From contig DYHU01000049.1 of the NCBI GenBank assembly GCA_020724025.1, positions 1 to 17,575 of the forward strand: a stretch of 17,575 nucleotides of DNA. Reading direction: 5' to 3'. Source of the DNA: Syntrophorhabdus sp. (lineage in GTDB: Bacteria > Desulfobacterota > BSN033 > UBA1163). A program made the translations under genes and the position numbers. Under the pieces are notes generated by a model, which was given only the letters and a program-made list of their open reading frames with translations, was not told the origin of the DNA and did not search any database. Shown here one piece after another: positions 5,719 to 13,090 of this stretch (position 1 is its first letter; each line of letters starts with the position of its first letter).

Positions 5719-5840
5719 AGGGAGTAGGATGTGCTCACTCCGCTCCGCCTCTCCCGCCCAGGCGGGATCGCCGAACCCACGTCCCGTTTCCGGGAATCCC
5801 GTTTCAGACGGGACGCCTTAAACCACTCGGCCATCCCTCC
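5719..5840 (-). pseudogene. Interrupted tRNA-Ser(TGA)-like copy C with T-loop insert and rewritten anticodon arm
   Basis: It matches tRNA-Ser(TGA) at 5379-5466 over the acceptor 5' strand, D-arm, variable arm and T-stem up to GGGTTC. A 42-nt insert (5731-5772) follows, starting GGCGATCCCGCC and ending GTGAGCAC, with a TCCCGCC/GGCGGGA stem. ATCCTAC and acceptor CTCCC remain; the acceptor tip and CCA are replaced by a hairpin with arms TGCTTC/GAAGCA. The 17-nt anticodon arm differs completely from the intact gene: TCCCG-TCTGAAA-CGGGA instead of GCGGT-CTTGAAA-ACCGC. It still pairs and still shows TGA at 34-36, but has C rather than U at position 33. Confidence 0.78.
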
Positions 5841-5850
5841 ATTATTAAAT

Positions 5851-5932
5851 CAGTTCGGAGTTCTTAGTTCGGGGTTCGGAGTAATTTCTTAAATATTTAA
5901 GTCTCCGAACTCCCAACTCCGAACTCATAACT
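5851..5932. repeat. Dispersed palindromic repeat, copy 3 (GTTCGGAGT family)
   Basis: The left half carries AGTTCGGGGTTCGGAGTAAT and the right half CTCCGAACTCCCAACTCCGA with ACTCATAACT. This is the most symmetrical of three copies (see 3149 and 3443). It lies between the serS stop and tRNA-like copy C. Confidence 0.6.
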
Positions 5933-5933
5933 T

Positions 5934-7214
5934 TTATTTTCTCTTCTCTATTCGTTCCACTCCGTTCATATAAGGTCTTAAAACCTCTGGAATGAGGACG
6001 CTTCCGTCAGCCTGCTGATAGTTTTCCAGAATCGCCACCAGGGTTCTTCCGACAGCCAACCCGGAGCCATTGAGGGTATGCACATACTCTGTCTTTGACT
6101 TCCCGGCAATACGGTATCGAATCTTTGCCCTTCTCGCCTGAAAGTCTTCAAAGTTGCTGCAGGATGAGATTTCCTTGAATGTGTCCTGACCGGGAAGCCA
6201 GACCTCGATATCATAAGTCTTTGATGCTGAAAACCCAAGATCCCCTGTACAAAGGTTGACCACACGGTAAGGAAGTTTCAGTCTTTTCAAAACCTCCTCT
6301 GCATTGGAGAGAAGTTTTTCCAGTTCATCATAGGAATGTTCAGGCTTTGTAAACTTCACCAGCTCAACCTTATTGAACTGATGTTGCCTGATCAATCCAC
6401 GGGTATCCTTTCCATAAGACCCCGCCTCCTTCCTGAAACAGGGGGTGTAGGCGGTATAATATAGAGGAAGGTTTTTCTCCTCCAGAACCTCATCCTGGTG
6501 AATATTCGTCACGGGCACTTCCGCAGTCGGAATGAGAAAGTAGTCGACTCCTTCCACTTTAAACAGTTCTTCCTCAAATTTCGGAAGTTGCCCTGTCCCT
6601 GTCATCGTCATCCGATTGACCATGAATGGAGGAAGAACTTCGCGATACCCATGTTCCCGGGTATGGAGGTCTAACATAAAATTGATCAGTGTCCTCTCCA
6701 GCTTGGCCCCAAGGTCCCAGTAGAGGGTAAACCGGGCTCCGGTTATCTTCGCGCCTGATTTAAAATCAAGAATCCCTAACTCCTCACCGATATCCCAATG
6801 GGGTTTGGGGTCAAAATCGAATCTGGGTATCTCACCCCATTGCCTGACCTCCGAATTATCGGAAGAATCCTTGCCTACCGGCACAGAAGAATGGGGAAGA
6901 TTCGGGATGATGAGAAGAAATTCCTGCAGGGCTTTTTCTTTCTCCTGGACAAAACCGTCCAGTTCCTTCAACTCCTGAGATACCCTTTTCATCTCTGAGA
7001 TGAGATCAGAAGCATCCTCCCCTTCCCTTTTCTTCCTGCTGACCTCATCAGAGACTTTCTTCTGGAGGGCTCTCAACCTCTCCCATTCCTGAAGATTCTT
7101 TCTTCTCTCACCATCGATGGCCACAAATTGATCCAGGCTGATCGACTGCCCCCTTAAGGCCAGCCTGTCCCTAACCTCGTCTAAGTGTTCCCGGATGTAT
7201 TTGGCTTCCAGCAT
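5934..7214 (-). CDS. serS: Serine--tRNA ligase
   Basis: This class II aminoacyl-tRNA synthetase charges all tRNA-Ser species (and tRNA-Sec where present). It has 426 residues, the usual bacterial length. The N-terminal coiled-coil arm (about 27-105), rich in K/E/R heptads, grips the long variable arm of tRNA-Ser. Motif 1 is near 160-185, the serine-binding TAEVP at 230-234, motif 2 [14 protein letters not shown] at 260-273, and motif 3 [13 protein letters not shown] at 382-394. The start [14 protein letters not shown] is the standard family N-terminus, with AAGGTG upstream. A promoter is visible at 7262-7290. The serine tRNA genes lie directly downstream on the same strand, so they could share its transcript, at least in part. 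Confidence 0.97.
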   Translation of the reverse strand: MLEAKYIREHLDEVRDRLALRGQSISLDQFVAIDGERRKNLQEWERLRALQKKVSDEVSRKKREGEDASDLISEMKRVSQELKELDGFVQEKEKALQEFLLIIPNLPHSSVPVGKDSSDNSEVRQWGEIPRFDFDPKPHWDIGEELGILDFKSGAKITGARFTLYWDLGAKLERTLINFMLDLHTREHGYREVLPPFMVNRMTMTGTGQLPKFEEELFKVEGVDYFLIPTAEVPVTNIHQDEVLEEKNLPLYYTAYTPCFRKEAGSYGKDTRGLIRQHQFNKVELVKFTKPEHSYDELEKLLSNAEEVLKRLKLPYRVVNLCTGDLGFSASKTYDIEVWLPGQDTFKEISSCSNFEDFQARRAKIRYRIAGKSKTEYVHTLNGSGLAVGRTLVAILENYQQADGSVLIPEVLRPYMNGVERIEKRK

Positions 7215-7261
7215 AAAAACACCTTAAAGTTTGCAGAGTTGTCCCCTAAAAAATCTTATAA

Positions 7262-7290
7262 ATATTAGCACCAAATCCTCTTTAAATCAA
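7262..7290 (-). promoter_or_regulatory. Probable sigma-70 promoter of serS
   Basis: On the minus strand TTGATT (7285-7290) and TAATAT (7262-7267) are separated by 17 bp. This would start transcription near 7255, leaving a 5' leader of about 40 nt. No T-box features are evident in so short a leader. Confidence 0.55.
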
Positions 7291-7316
7291 ATGATTGGTT
7301 TTTTTGTAACACTTTG

Positions 7317-7436
7317 GCTCTTTGAAAAAGGTTATCTAATCCCCCTTCATCCCCCTTTGTCAAAAGGGGGAGATGTTTCTCCTCCCTTTGGAAAAGGGAG
7401 GTGGGGAGGGATTTTAAAAAGTTTATTTCAAACCGC
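7317..7436. repeat. Palindromic miniature element, short copy
   Basis: Same family as 5525-5677: starts GCTCTTTGAAAAAGGTTATC and ends AGTTTATTTCAAACCGC. Hairpin arms are CCCCCTTTGTC/AAAAGGGGG and CTCCCTTT/AAGGGAG. The second loop is short here. It lies between the GerMN gene and the serS promoter, and could end transcription of the upstream gene. Confidence 0.7.
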
Positions 7437-7457
7437 TAAGATGATACCTTTTTTTAA

Positions 7458-8036
7458 TTATTGTTTTTTAATGAGATCGGGTTTGGATGCGATGGGTTGC
7501 TTTAAGGAGAGATGTCCGGCAATGGTTTCTATGGGTTTTCCTTCGATGAGTATCTGAACCTGTTTGATCTGGGGAAAGTTTTGGATGAGGGAATTGACAA
7601 TGGAATAGGTGGTCAGAATTTCGGCAGAACTTCCTCCAGGATGATCTTTTGATAGCGCCTTATTAAAATTGATGATAGCTACCCCCCTCTCATCAAGTTT
7701 AAGGTTGAGGCATTTTGTTCGCGGAGGCAGGGTGGGAATGAGTTTTCCCCTCGGCCCTTTGATCAGTTCATCGATAATCTCTTTGGCCTCCTCTTTAAGG
7801 ACCCCTTTCTTTATGATCTTCCTCTTCTCTCCGATCAAATACTCTCCATCCTGATCCGAGAAGTAGAGGACAATCTCCTTCCTCTCTTCGACTAAATTTA
7901 ATTTTTCTAAAAATGGTCGAAATGTATGGACTATCTCCTTTCGAAAAAGGATAGATATGGAGGCGATAATCCCAATGAGGAACAGTAAAATAACGAACTT
8001 TCCTATCCAACCTTTTTTCTTACGTTTCTTCACCAT
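7458..8036 (-). CDS. GerMN-domain membrane-anchored protein
   Basis: The 192-residue protein has a basic N-terminus (MVKKRKKKG), one membrane helix at about 12-31, and an outside domain of about 130 residues. The segment from EIVLYFSDQDGEYLIGEKR through AAGEIIDELIKGP-like helix, TLPPRTKCLNLKLDERGVAIINFN and TTYSIVNSLIQNFPQIKQVQILIEG fits the GerMN fold (a domain first seen in the spore protein GerM). In non-sporulating bacteria such proteins are envelope proteins of unclear role. It follows the DUF4870-like gene by 11 bp, so the pair is probably an operon. It does not indicate sporulation by itself. Confidence 0.85.
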   Translation of the reverse strand: MVKKRKKKGWIGKFVILLFLIGIIASISILFRKEIVHTFRPFLEKLNLVEERKEIVLYFSDQDGEYLIGEKRKIIKKGVLKEEAKEIIDELIKGPRGKLIPTLPPRTKCLNLKLDERGVAIINFNKALSKDHPGGSSAEILTTYSIVNSLIQNFPQIKQVQILIEGKPIETIAGHLSLKQPIASKPDLIKKQ

Positions 8037-8047
8037 TGAAGCCCCAT

Positions 8048-8380
8048 TTATTTAGCCTTCTCCTCTGCCATCTTACCAACGATGGGCAATGCGTATCGTT
8101 CCCCTCGAAGGGCCTTCACCATAAGAATAAGCCACAGGATGATGCTCAAAATCCAGATCGGATAGACCAGAAGGCCGATGATGGGAATCATGCCAATGAC
8201 GAAGGAGATAACAAAGAGTCCAAGAAAGGTGATGGTCGACTGCATGGCATGAAACCTCACGAAGCTACTCTTCTTCTCCACCACCAAAAAAACGATCCCT
8301 GTGATGAACCCAAAAATATAACAGAGAAATCCCGCTACATTCTCCTCCAGTCCCGTGCTTGATCTTTCTTTCTCCTCCAT
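8048..8380 (-). CDS. DUF4870/Tic20-like small membrane protein
   Basis: The 110-residue protein has three hydrophobic segments, at about 14-33, 48-66 and 70-92. Between the first two lies the family-typical VEKKSSFVRFHAMQS motif (about 33-47). Proteins of this type are small inner-membrane proteins without an established function. The start has a strong AAGGAGGC site. It is the first gene of a likely two-gene unit with the GerMN gene, with a plausible promoter at 8418-8446. Confidence 0.8.
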   Translation of the reverse strand: MEEKERSSTGLEENVAGFLCYIFGFITGIVFLVVEKKSSFVRFHAMQSTITFLGLFVISFVIGMIPIIGLLVYPIWILSIILWLILMVKALRGERYALPIVGKMAEEKAK

Positions 8381-8417
8381 AATGCCTCCTTATTCACTCC
8401 CTTTAAATATTGAATGG

Positions 8418-8446
8418 TTTTTATCAATAGAAAATCAAAAAGTCAA
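8418..8446 (-). promoter_or_regulatory. Possible promoter of the DUF4870-GerMN pair
   Basis: Minus-strand TTGACT (8441-8446), a 17-bp spacer and TAAAAA (8418-8423) lie just upstream of the DUF4870 gene. The -35 is good and the -10 weak, so this is tentative. Confidence 0.35.
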
Positions 8447-8464
8447 GCTATGATAAAGATGATC

Positions 8465-8583
8465 TCGTAAAAAGTCTGAAAAGGCTATTTTCTGTCATTC
8501 CTGCGCAAGCAGGAATCCAGTCTTTTTAGGAATTTAGAATTCTCCTGGATTCCCGTTTTCACGGGAATGACGACTTTTTACGA
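8465..8583. repeat. 119-bp inverted-repeat element with perfect 12-bp ends, overlapping uvrA 3' end
   Basis: TCGTAAAAAGTC (8465-8476) and GACTTTTTACGA (8572-8583) are exact reverse complements. Inside are two further hairpins, CATTCCTGC/GCAGGAAT (about 8497-8516) and GGATTCCCGT/ACGGGAAT (about 8546-8568). It has the pattern of the widespread CATTCCCGCGAAAACGGGAA type of dispersed repeat. Its minus-strand reading supplies the last codons and the stop of uvrA. Confidence 0.8.
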
Positions 8584-11401
8584 AACCATCATTATAAAGG
8601 CTAATCTTCCTTTTGAGATATTGACCGGTGTAGGATTGGGGGATATGAATCACCTCTTCCGGAGTTCCTGTAGCCACCACCCAGCCTCCCTCTTCTCCTC
8701 CCTCCGGGCCGAGATCGATGATGTAATCGGCGGATTTGATGACCTCCATATTGTGTTCGATCACAATGACTGTGTTCCCCTTGTCGGTCAGTCGATTCAG
8801 AATATCGAGCAATCTCTGGATATCTGCAAAATGGAGACCTGTGGTCGGTTCGTCCAGGATATAGACTGTCCTTCCCGTGTCTCTTTTACTCAATTCCCTT
8901 GCCAGTTTAATCCGCTGAGCCTCTCCTCCTGAAAGGGTCGTTGCAGACTGGCCCAGTTTGATGTAGCCCAACCCCACATCACAAAGGGTCTGAAGTTTCT
9001 GATAAATTGCGGGAATGGCTTTAAAGAAATCATAAGCTTCCTCCGCCGTCATCTCTAAAACCTCAGAAATGCTCCTCCCTTTATAGCGGATATTGAGTGT
9101 TTCACGGTTATACCTTTTACCGTGGCACTCCTCGCAGGTGACATAGACATCGGGAAGAAAGTTCATCTCCACCTTCAGGATTCCATCTCCCCTGCAGGCT
9201 TCGCATCGCCCCCCCGAAACATTGAAACTAAACCGCCCGGACTTGAAGCCTCTCATCCTGGCTTCGGGGAGTTGGGCGAAGAGTTCCCTGATGGGTTGAA
9301 AAAGGCCAGTATAGGTGGCTGGATTGGAACGGGGTGTCCTTCCTATGGGCATTTGATCGACATGGACGACCTTGTCGATGTGTTCTATGCCTTCAATCTT
9401 TTGAACGGAGGTGCACTGCTCACGGCTACGATAAAGTCGTTGGGCCAACAGACCATAGAGGGTATCAATAACCAGTGTTGATTTACCGGAACCTGAAACG
9501 CCCGTTATACAGTTAAAAATACCCAGGGGAATCCTCACATCGATATTCTTTAAATTGTTGGCCGTGGCGCCCCTGAGGACCAGATGCTTGTCTCCAATGG
9601 GCCGCCTTTTTTGAGGAAGAGGAATAGATCTCTTCCCGGAGAGATACTGCCCGGTCAATGAATCTCCGTCCTCCACCAGTGCTTTCGGAGGTCCGGCGAA
9701 GACCACCTTCCCTCCTCTCTCTCCTGGGCCTGGTCCCATATCAATAACATAGTCAGCAGATCGGATTGTCTCCTCATCATGCTCCACGACGATGACGGTA
9801 TTCCCCAAATCTCTCAACCTTTTTAGCGTTCCCAGGAGTTTCAAATGATCCCTCTGGTGAAGGCCGATGCTGGGCTCATCCAGGACATAGAGTACACCCA
9901 CCAGACTGGAACCGATCTGGGTTGCCAGTCGAATGCGCTGGGACTCTCCTCCGGAAAGAGTGGCCGCATTCCGGTCCAGGGTGAGGTATTCCAGACCCAC
10001 TTCCATCATAAACTTCAGTCGATCCTTAATCTCCCTCAAAACACCATGGGCAATCTTTTGAGATCTTGGAGTCAGTTCCAGGTTCATTAAAAAATCCAAT
10101 GCCTCTTTTATATAGAGACGGGTTACCTCCGCGATCGACTTCCCACCCACCTTGATCGATAAGACCTCCTTTTTCAGCCGGGTGCCTCCGCATTCCGGAC
10201 AGGAAATCAAGCCCATAAATTTCTCTAATTCTTCGGCCCCTTCCCCATCACCTGCCCGCCTCCTCTCCAATTCCCGGATCACCCCTTCAAAGTTCTGCCG
10301 AAAGAGGTGGGCTGCACCCTTTCCTTTTGCTCTGAATGTGATCTTTTCTTCTTCTGAACCGTAGAGAAGAATATCCCGAACCGATTTTGGCAACCGGCTG
10401 AAAGGAGTGTCAAGACTGAAATGGTAGTGTTTTGACAAACCTTCCAGAACGGGTCTTAAAAAGGCTTGTCCTCTCTCCTTCCATGGTAGAATGGCTCCCT
10501 CATTGATGGAGAGAGACGGGTCAGGGACAATCAGACCGGAATCAAAATATGGTTTCGTCCCCAACCCACTGCAGGTCGGGCAGGCCCCCTGTGGACTGTT
10601 GAAAGAGAACATCCTTGGAGTAATTTCAGGAAAACTGAACCCGCAATCCGGACAGGAAAACTTCTGACTGAAGACCAAGGGAGAAACCCCCTCCCTCTCG
10701 ACCTTCACAATCCCTTCTGAAAGGTGAGAAGCCATCTCTAAGGAATCGTTGATCCTCTTTTCTGCATTCTCTTTCACCACCAGACGGTCCACCATTACAT
10801 CGATTTCGTGGCGTTTGTTCTTGTCCAGGTGGATCTCTTCGCTCAGGTCCCGGATCTCCCCATCGATCCTCACCCTCACAAACCCATTTCTCCGGAGTTC
10901 ATCCATCTCCTTCCGGTACTCACCCTTCTTTCCCCTCACCATGGGAGAGAAAACGGTAAGCGATGTCCCTTTCGGGAGCCGAAGGAGCGTTTCGGTCATC
11001 TGCTGAAGGGTCTGTGAGGCAATGGGAACGCCACAATGGGGGCAGAACGGTTCCCCGATCCGTGCAAAGAGGAGCCTCAAGTAGTCATAAATCTCTGTCA
11101 CGGTCCCCACGGTGGAACGAGGGGTTCGTGACATATTCCTCTGATCGATGGCAATAGATGGAGAGAGGCCGTCGATCGATTCGACATCCGCCCTTTCGAT
11201 CTGTTCCAGAAACTGTCTGGCATAGGCGGAAAGGGATTCGACATATCGGCGCTGGCCTTCGGCATAGAGGGTATCAAAAGCGAGGGTCGACTTGCCCGAA
11301 CCGCTCAGCCCGGTGATCACCACCAACTGATTCCGGGGGATCTCCACATCGATATTTTTTAGATTATGAACCTTGGCTCCCCGGATGACGATTTTCTCCA
11401 T
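8534..11401 (-). CDS. uvrA: Excinuclease ABC subunit A
   Basis: UvrA is the damage-recognition ATPase of nucleotide excision repair and loads UvrB at lesions. The predicted protein is 955 residues from the ATG at 11401 (MEKIVIRGAKVHNLKNIDVE), chosen because AGAGGGAAAG precedes it and the family begins this way; a TTG at 11416 is less likely. There are two ABC modules. The first has Walker A GLSGSGKST (31-39), signature LSGGESQRIRLA and Walker B VLDEPSIGLH. The second has GVSGSGKST, LSGGEAQRIKLA and ILDEPTTGLH. Zinc-binding cysteine pairs include CPHCG, CPDCG/CPTC and CEAC/CEEC. The natural end is near YTGQYLKRK; the final residues GFVKSRHSRENGNPGEF come from the repeat at 8465-8583. Confidence 0.97.
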   Translation of the reverse strand: MEKIVIRGAKVHNLKNIDVEIPRNQLVVITGLSGSGKSTLAFDTLYAEGQRRYVESLSAYARQFLEQIERADVESIDGLSPSIAIDQRNMSRTPRSTVGTVTEIYDYLRLLFARIGEPFCPHCGVPIASQTLQQMTETLLRLPKGTSLTVFSPMVRGKKGEYRKEMDELRRNGFVRVRIDGEIRDLSEEIHLDKNKRHEIDVMVDRLVVKENAEKRINDSLEMASHLSEGIVKVEREGVSPLVFSQKFSCPDCGFSFPEITPRMFSFNSPQGACPTCSGLGTKPYFDSGLIVPDPSLSINEGAILPWKERGQAFLRPVLEGLSKHYHFSLDTPFSRLPKSVRDILLYGSEEEKITFRAKGKGAAHLFRQNFEGVIRELERRRAGDGEGAEELEKFMGLISCPECGGTRLKKEVLSIKVGGKSIAEVTRLYIKEALDFLMNLELTPRSQKIAHGVLREIKDRLKFMMEVGLEYLTLDRNAATLSGGESQRIRLATQIGSSLVGVLYVLDEPSIGLHQRDHLKLLGTLKRLRDLGNTVIVVEHDEETIRSADYVIDMGPGPGERGGKVVFAGPPKALVEDGDSLTGQYLSGKRSIPLPQKRRPIGDKHLVLRGATANNLKNIDVRIPLGIFNCITGVSGSGKSTLVIDTLYGLLAQRLYRSREQCTSVQKIEGIEHIDKVVHVDQMPIGRTPRSNPATYTGLFQPIRELFAQLPEARMRGFKSGRFSFNVSGGRCEACRGDGILKVEMNFLPDVYVTCEECHGKRYNRETLNIRYKGRSISEVLEMTAEEAYDFFKAIPAIYQKLQTLCDVGLGYIKLGQSATTLSGGEAQRIKLARELSKRDTGRTVYILDEPTTGLHFADIQRLLDILNRLTDKGNTVIVIEHNMEVIKSADYIIDLGPEGGEEGGWVVATGTPEEVIHIPQSYTGQYLKRKISLYNDGFVKSRHSRENGNPGEF

Positions 11402-11472
11402 CTTTCCCTCTTTCAAAAACGTAACTTAAAAGCGGCAAGGTGTAAACCCCTTAAAAGGGAACCATACGAATG

Positions 11473-11519
11473 ATAGCGAATCTACCCAATAATCTGTCGC
11501 TATTAGAGTCATTCGCTAT
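11473..11519. repeat. Inverted repeat in the uvrA / polyamine-gene divergent spacer
   Basis: ATAGCGAAT (11473-11481) and ATTCGCTAT (11511-11519) are exact reverse complements, with additional related ATTCG words nearby (11466, 11531). This 361-bp divergent spacer (11402-11762) otherwise holds the promoter and palindrome listed next and a long untranslated leader. No gene is visible in it. Confidence 0.45.
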
Positions 11520-11558
11520 ATTTGCTGTCATTCGAAACATGGGTTCACAAAAAAATTC

Positions 11559-11586
11559 TTGACAAACTAAAAAAGAAAGTTATAAT
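11559..11586 (+). promoter_or_regulatory. Near-consensus sigma-70 promoter for the polyamine genes
   Basis: TTGACA (11559-11564), a 16-bp A-rich spacer and TATAAT (11581-11586) match the consensus hexamers exactly. Transcription would start near 11593, leaving a leader of about 170 nt before the carboxynorspermidine synthase start. Confidence 0.8.
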
Positions 11587-11592
11587 TTTGTG

Positions 11593-11610
11593 AGTTTAAT
11601 TTATTAAACT
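11593..11610. promoter_or_regulatory. Palindrome at the predicted transcription start, possible operator
   Basis: AGTTTAAT (11593-11600) and ATTAAACT (11603-11610) are exact reverse complements with a 2-bp centre, positioned at about +1 to +18 of the strong promoter. That is a typical place for a repressor site. No regulator is identified. Confidence 0.4.
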
Positions 11611-11762
11611 TAATTCTTCTTATAATGTCTCGTAGATTACTAAACATTTTTCTTTTTATACTATTCTCCCGGGATGGATGAAGATCGGAGAGGGAATTCG
11701 TCATTTAAGAGATTGGCCCGATTATCCTTAATATCCTTAATGGGAGGAGTTGGTGATAGATC

Positions 11763-12956
11763 ATGGCTAACGTATTGATCATAGGGGCAGGTGGCGTGGG
11801 CACGGTGGTCGCTCATAAAGTTGCAAAAGTTCCACAGGTGTTTACCGATATCATGCTGGCCAGCCGTACCCAATCAAAGTGTGATGCCATTGCCAAGGCA
11901 GTGGGCGTCAATAAAATGAAGACCGCTCAGGTGGATGCGGATAATGTCTATCAATTAGTTGAATTATTTAAAAGTTTTAAGCCCGAAATAGTGATCAACG
12001 TCGCGCTACCCTATCAAGATTTAACCATTATGGACGCCTGCCTTGAAACAGGAGTCAATTATTTAGATACCGCAAGTTATGAACCACCCGATGTTGCTAA
12101 GTTCGAATATAAATGGCAATGGGCATACCATGAAAGATTTAAAAAGGCAGGGCTGACAGCCATTTTAGGTTGTGGGTTTGATCCGGGAGTCACAGGGGTT
12201 TTCACAGCCTATGCTTCCAGACATCATTTTGATGAAATTCATTCTCTTGATATTGTTGACTGTAATGCGGGCGACCATGGAAAACCATTTGCCACCAATT
12301 TTAATCCCGAAATCAATATTCGTGAAGTGACCCAAAGAGGTAAATACTGGGAAAATGGAAAATGGGTTGAAACAGAACCTCACGAAATTCACAAACCGTT
12401 AAATTACCCGAATATCGGACCCCGCGAATCTTATCTCATTTATCACGAAGAATTAGAGTCGTTGATTAAACATTTCTCTACTTTAAAAAGGGCTCGATTT
12501 TGGATGACTTTTGGCCAGGAGTATTTAACCCATTTACGTGTGATTCAAAATATTGGGATGGCGAGTATTAAGCCTATTCTGTATGAAGGGAAAGAGATTG
12601 TGCCTCTTCAATTCCTCAAAGCGGTGTTGCCCGATCCGGGTGAACTTGGCGAACATTATTCAGGCGAAACCTCCATCGGTTGCCGGATCAGAGGGATGAA
12701 GAACAATAAGGAAAAAACCTATTATATCTATAATAATTGCAAACACCAGGATGCCTATAAAGAAACCGGTGCCCAAGCCGTGAGTTACACCACGGGAGTG
12801 CCCGCAATGATCGCCGCAATGATGTTTTTGACAGGTAAATGGAAAAAGGCCGGCGTATTTAATACTGAAGAATTTGATCCGGATCCATTCATGGAACAAT
12901 TGAATATCCATGGACTTCCCTGGCACGAATTACATGATGTCGATCTGGAGGTGTAA
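11763..12956 (+). CDS. Carboxynorspermidine synthase (saccharopine dehydrogenase family)
   Basis: The 397-residue protein has an N-terminal Rossmann NADPH site, VLIIGAGGVGTVVAHK at about 4-19, and the segment GCGFDPGVTGVFTAYA characteristic of the saccharopine-dehydrogenase fold. In the family, this enzyme reductively condenses aspartate semialdehyde with putrescine or diaminopropane to carboxy(nor)spermidine. Assignment over lysine saccharopine dehydrogenase rests on the full-length similarity in pattern and on the decarboxylase gene immediately after it. The GGGAGGAG ribosome site is about 15 nt from the ATG, longer than usual; an in-frame stop (TAG at 11757) rules out an earlier start. Codons look more AT-rich than in uvrA or dnaX. 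Confidence 0.9.
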   Translation: MANVLIIGAGGVGTVVAHKVAKVPQVFTDIMLASRTQSKCDAIAKAVGVNKMKTAQVDADNVYQLVELFKSFKPEIVINVALPYQDLTIMDACLETGVNYLDTASYEPPDVAKFEYKWQWAYHERFKKAGLTAILGCGFDPGVTGVFTAYASRHHFDEIHSLDIVDCNAGDHGKPFATNFNPEINIREVTQRGKYWENGKWVETEPHEIHKPLNYPNIGPRESYLIYHEELESLIKHFSTLKRARFWMTFGQEYLTHLRVIQNIGMASIKPILYEGKEIVPLQFLKAVLPDPGELGEHYSGETSIGCRIRGMKNNKEKTYYIYNNCKHQDAYKETGAQAVSYTTGVPAMIAAMMFLTGKWKKAGVFNTEEFDPDPFMEQLNIHGLPWHELHDVDLEV

Positions 12957-13090
12957 TGTTGGAATAATGGAATAGTGGAATAATGGATAAAAAACAATTT
13001 TCCCCTTTATTGCTTTTTCCAATATTCCAGTATTCCATTTTTCCAATATTCCGTGTTTTTTGATATCCATCATTCCAATATTCCAATATA
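12957..13090. repeat. TGGAATA/TATTCCA short-word repeat between the two polyamine genes
   Basis: The spacer starts with several TGGAATA and AATGGAATA words on the plus strand and ends with several TATTCCA and ATTCCAATA words, giving an overall imperfect inverted repeat. The transcript could form a long stem between the two genes. No coding capacity is evident. Confidence 0.65.

Noticed and set aside
3736..5772. T-loop inserts as self-spliced or protein-spliced introns
   Set aside because: No cut points were found that restore TTCGAAT exactly, the copies also lack CCA, and the inserts are too short for group I or II introns. Kept only as a remote alternative.
11402..11416. TTG start for uvrA
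   Set aside because: The ATG at 11401 has the ribosome site and matches the usual UvrA N-terminus.
11740..11778. 12-codon upstream frame overlapping the carboxynorspermidine synthase start
   Set aside because: It starts with ATG but contains the only ribosome site itself and has no site of its own.
12957..13090. CRISPR-like array
   Set aside because: The repeated words are only 7-9 bp, irregularly spaced and inverted; there are no spacers of uniform length and no cas genes in the window.
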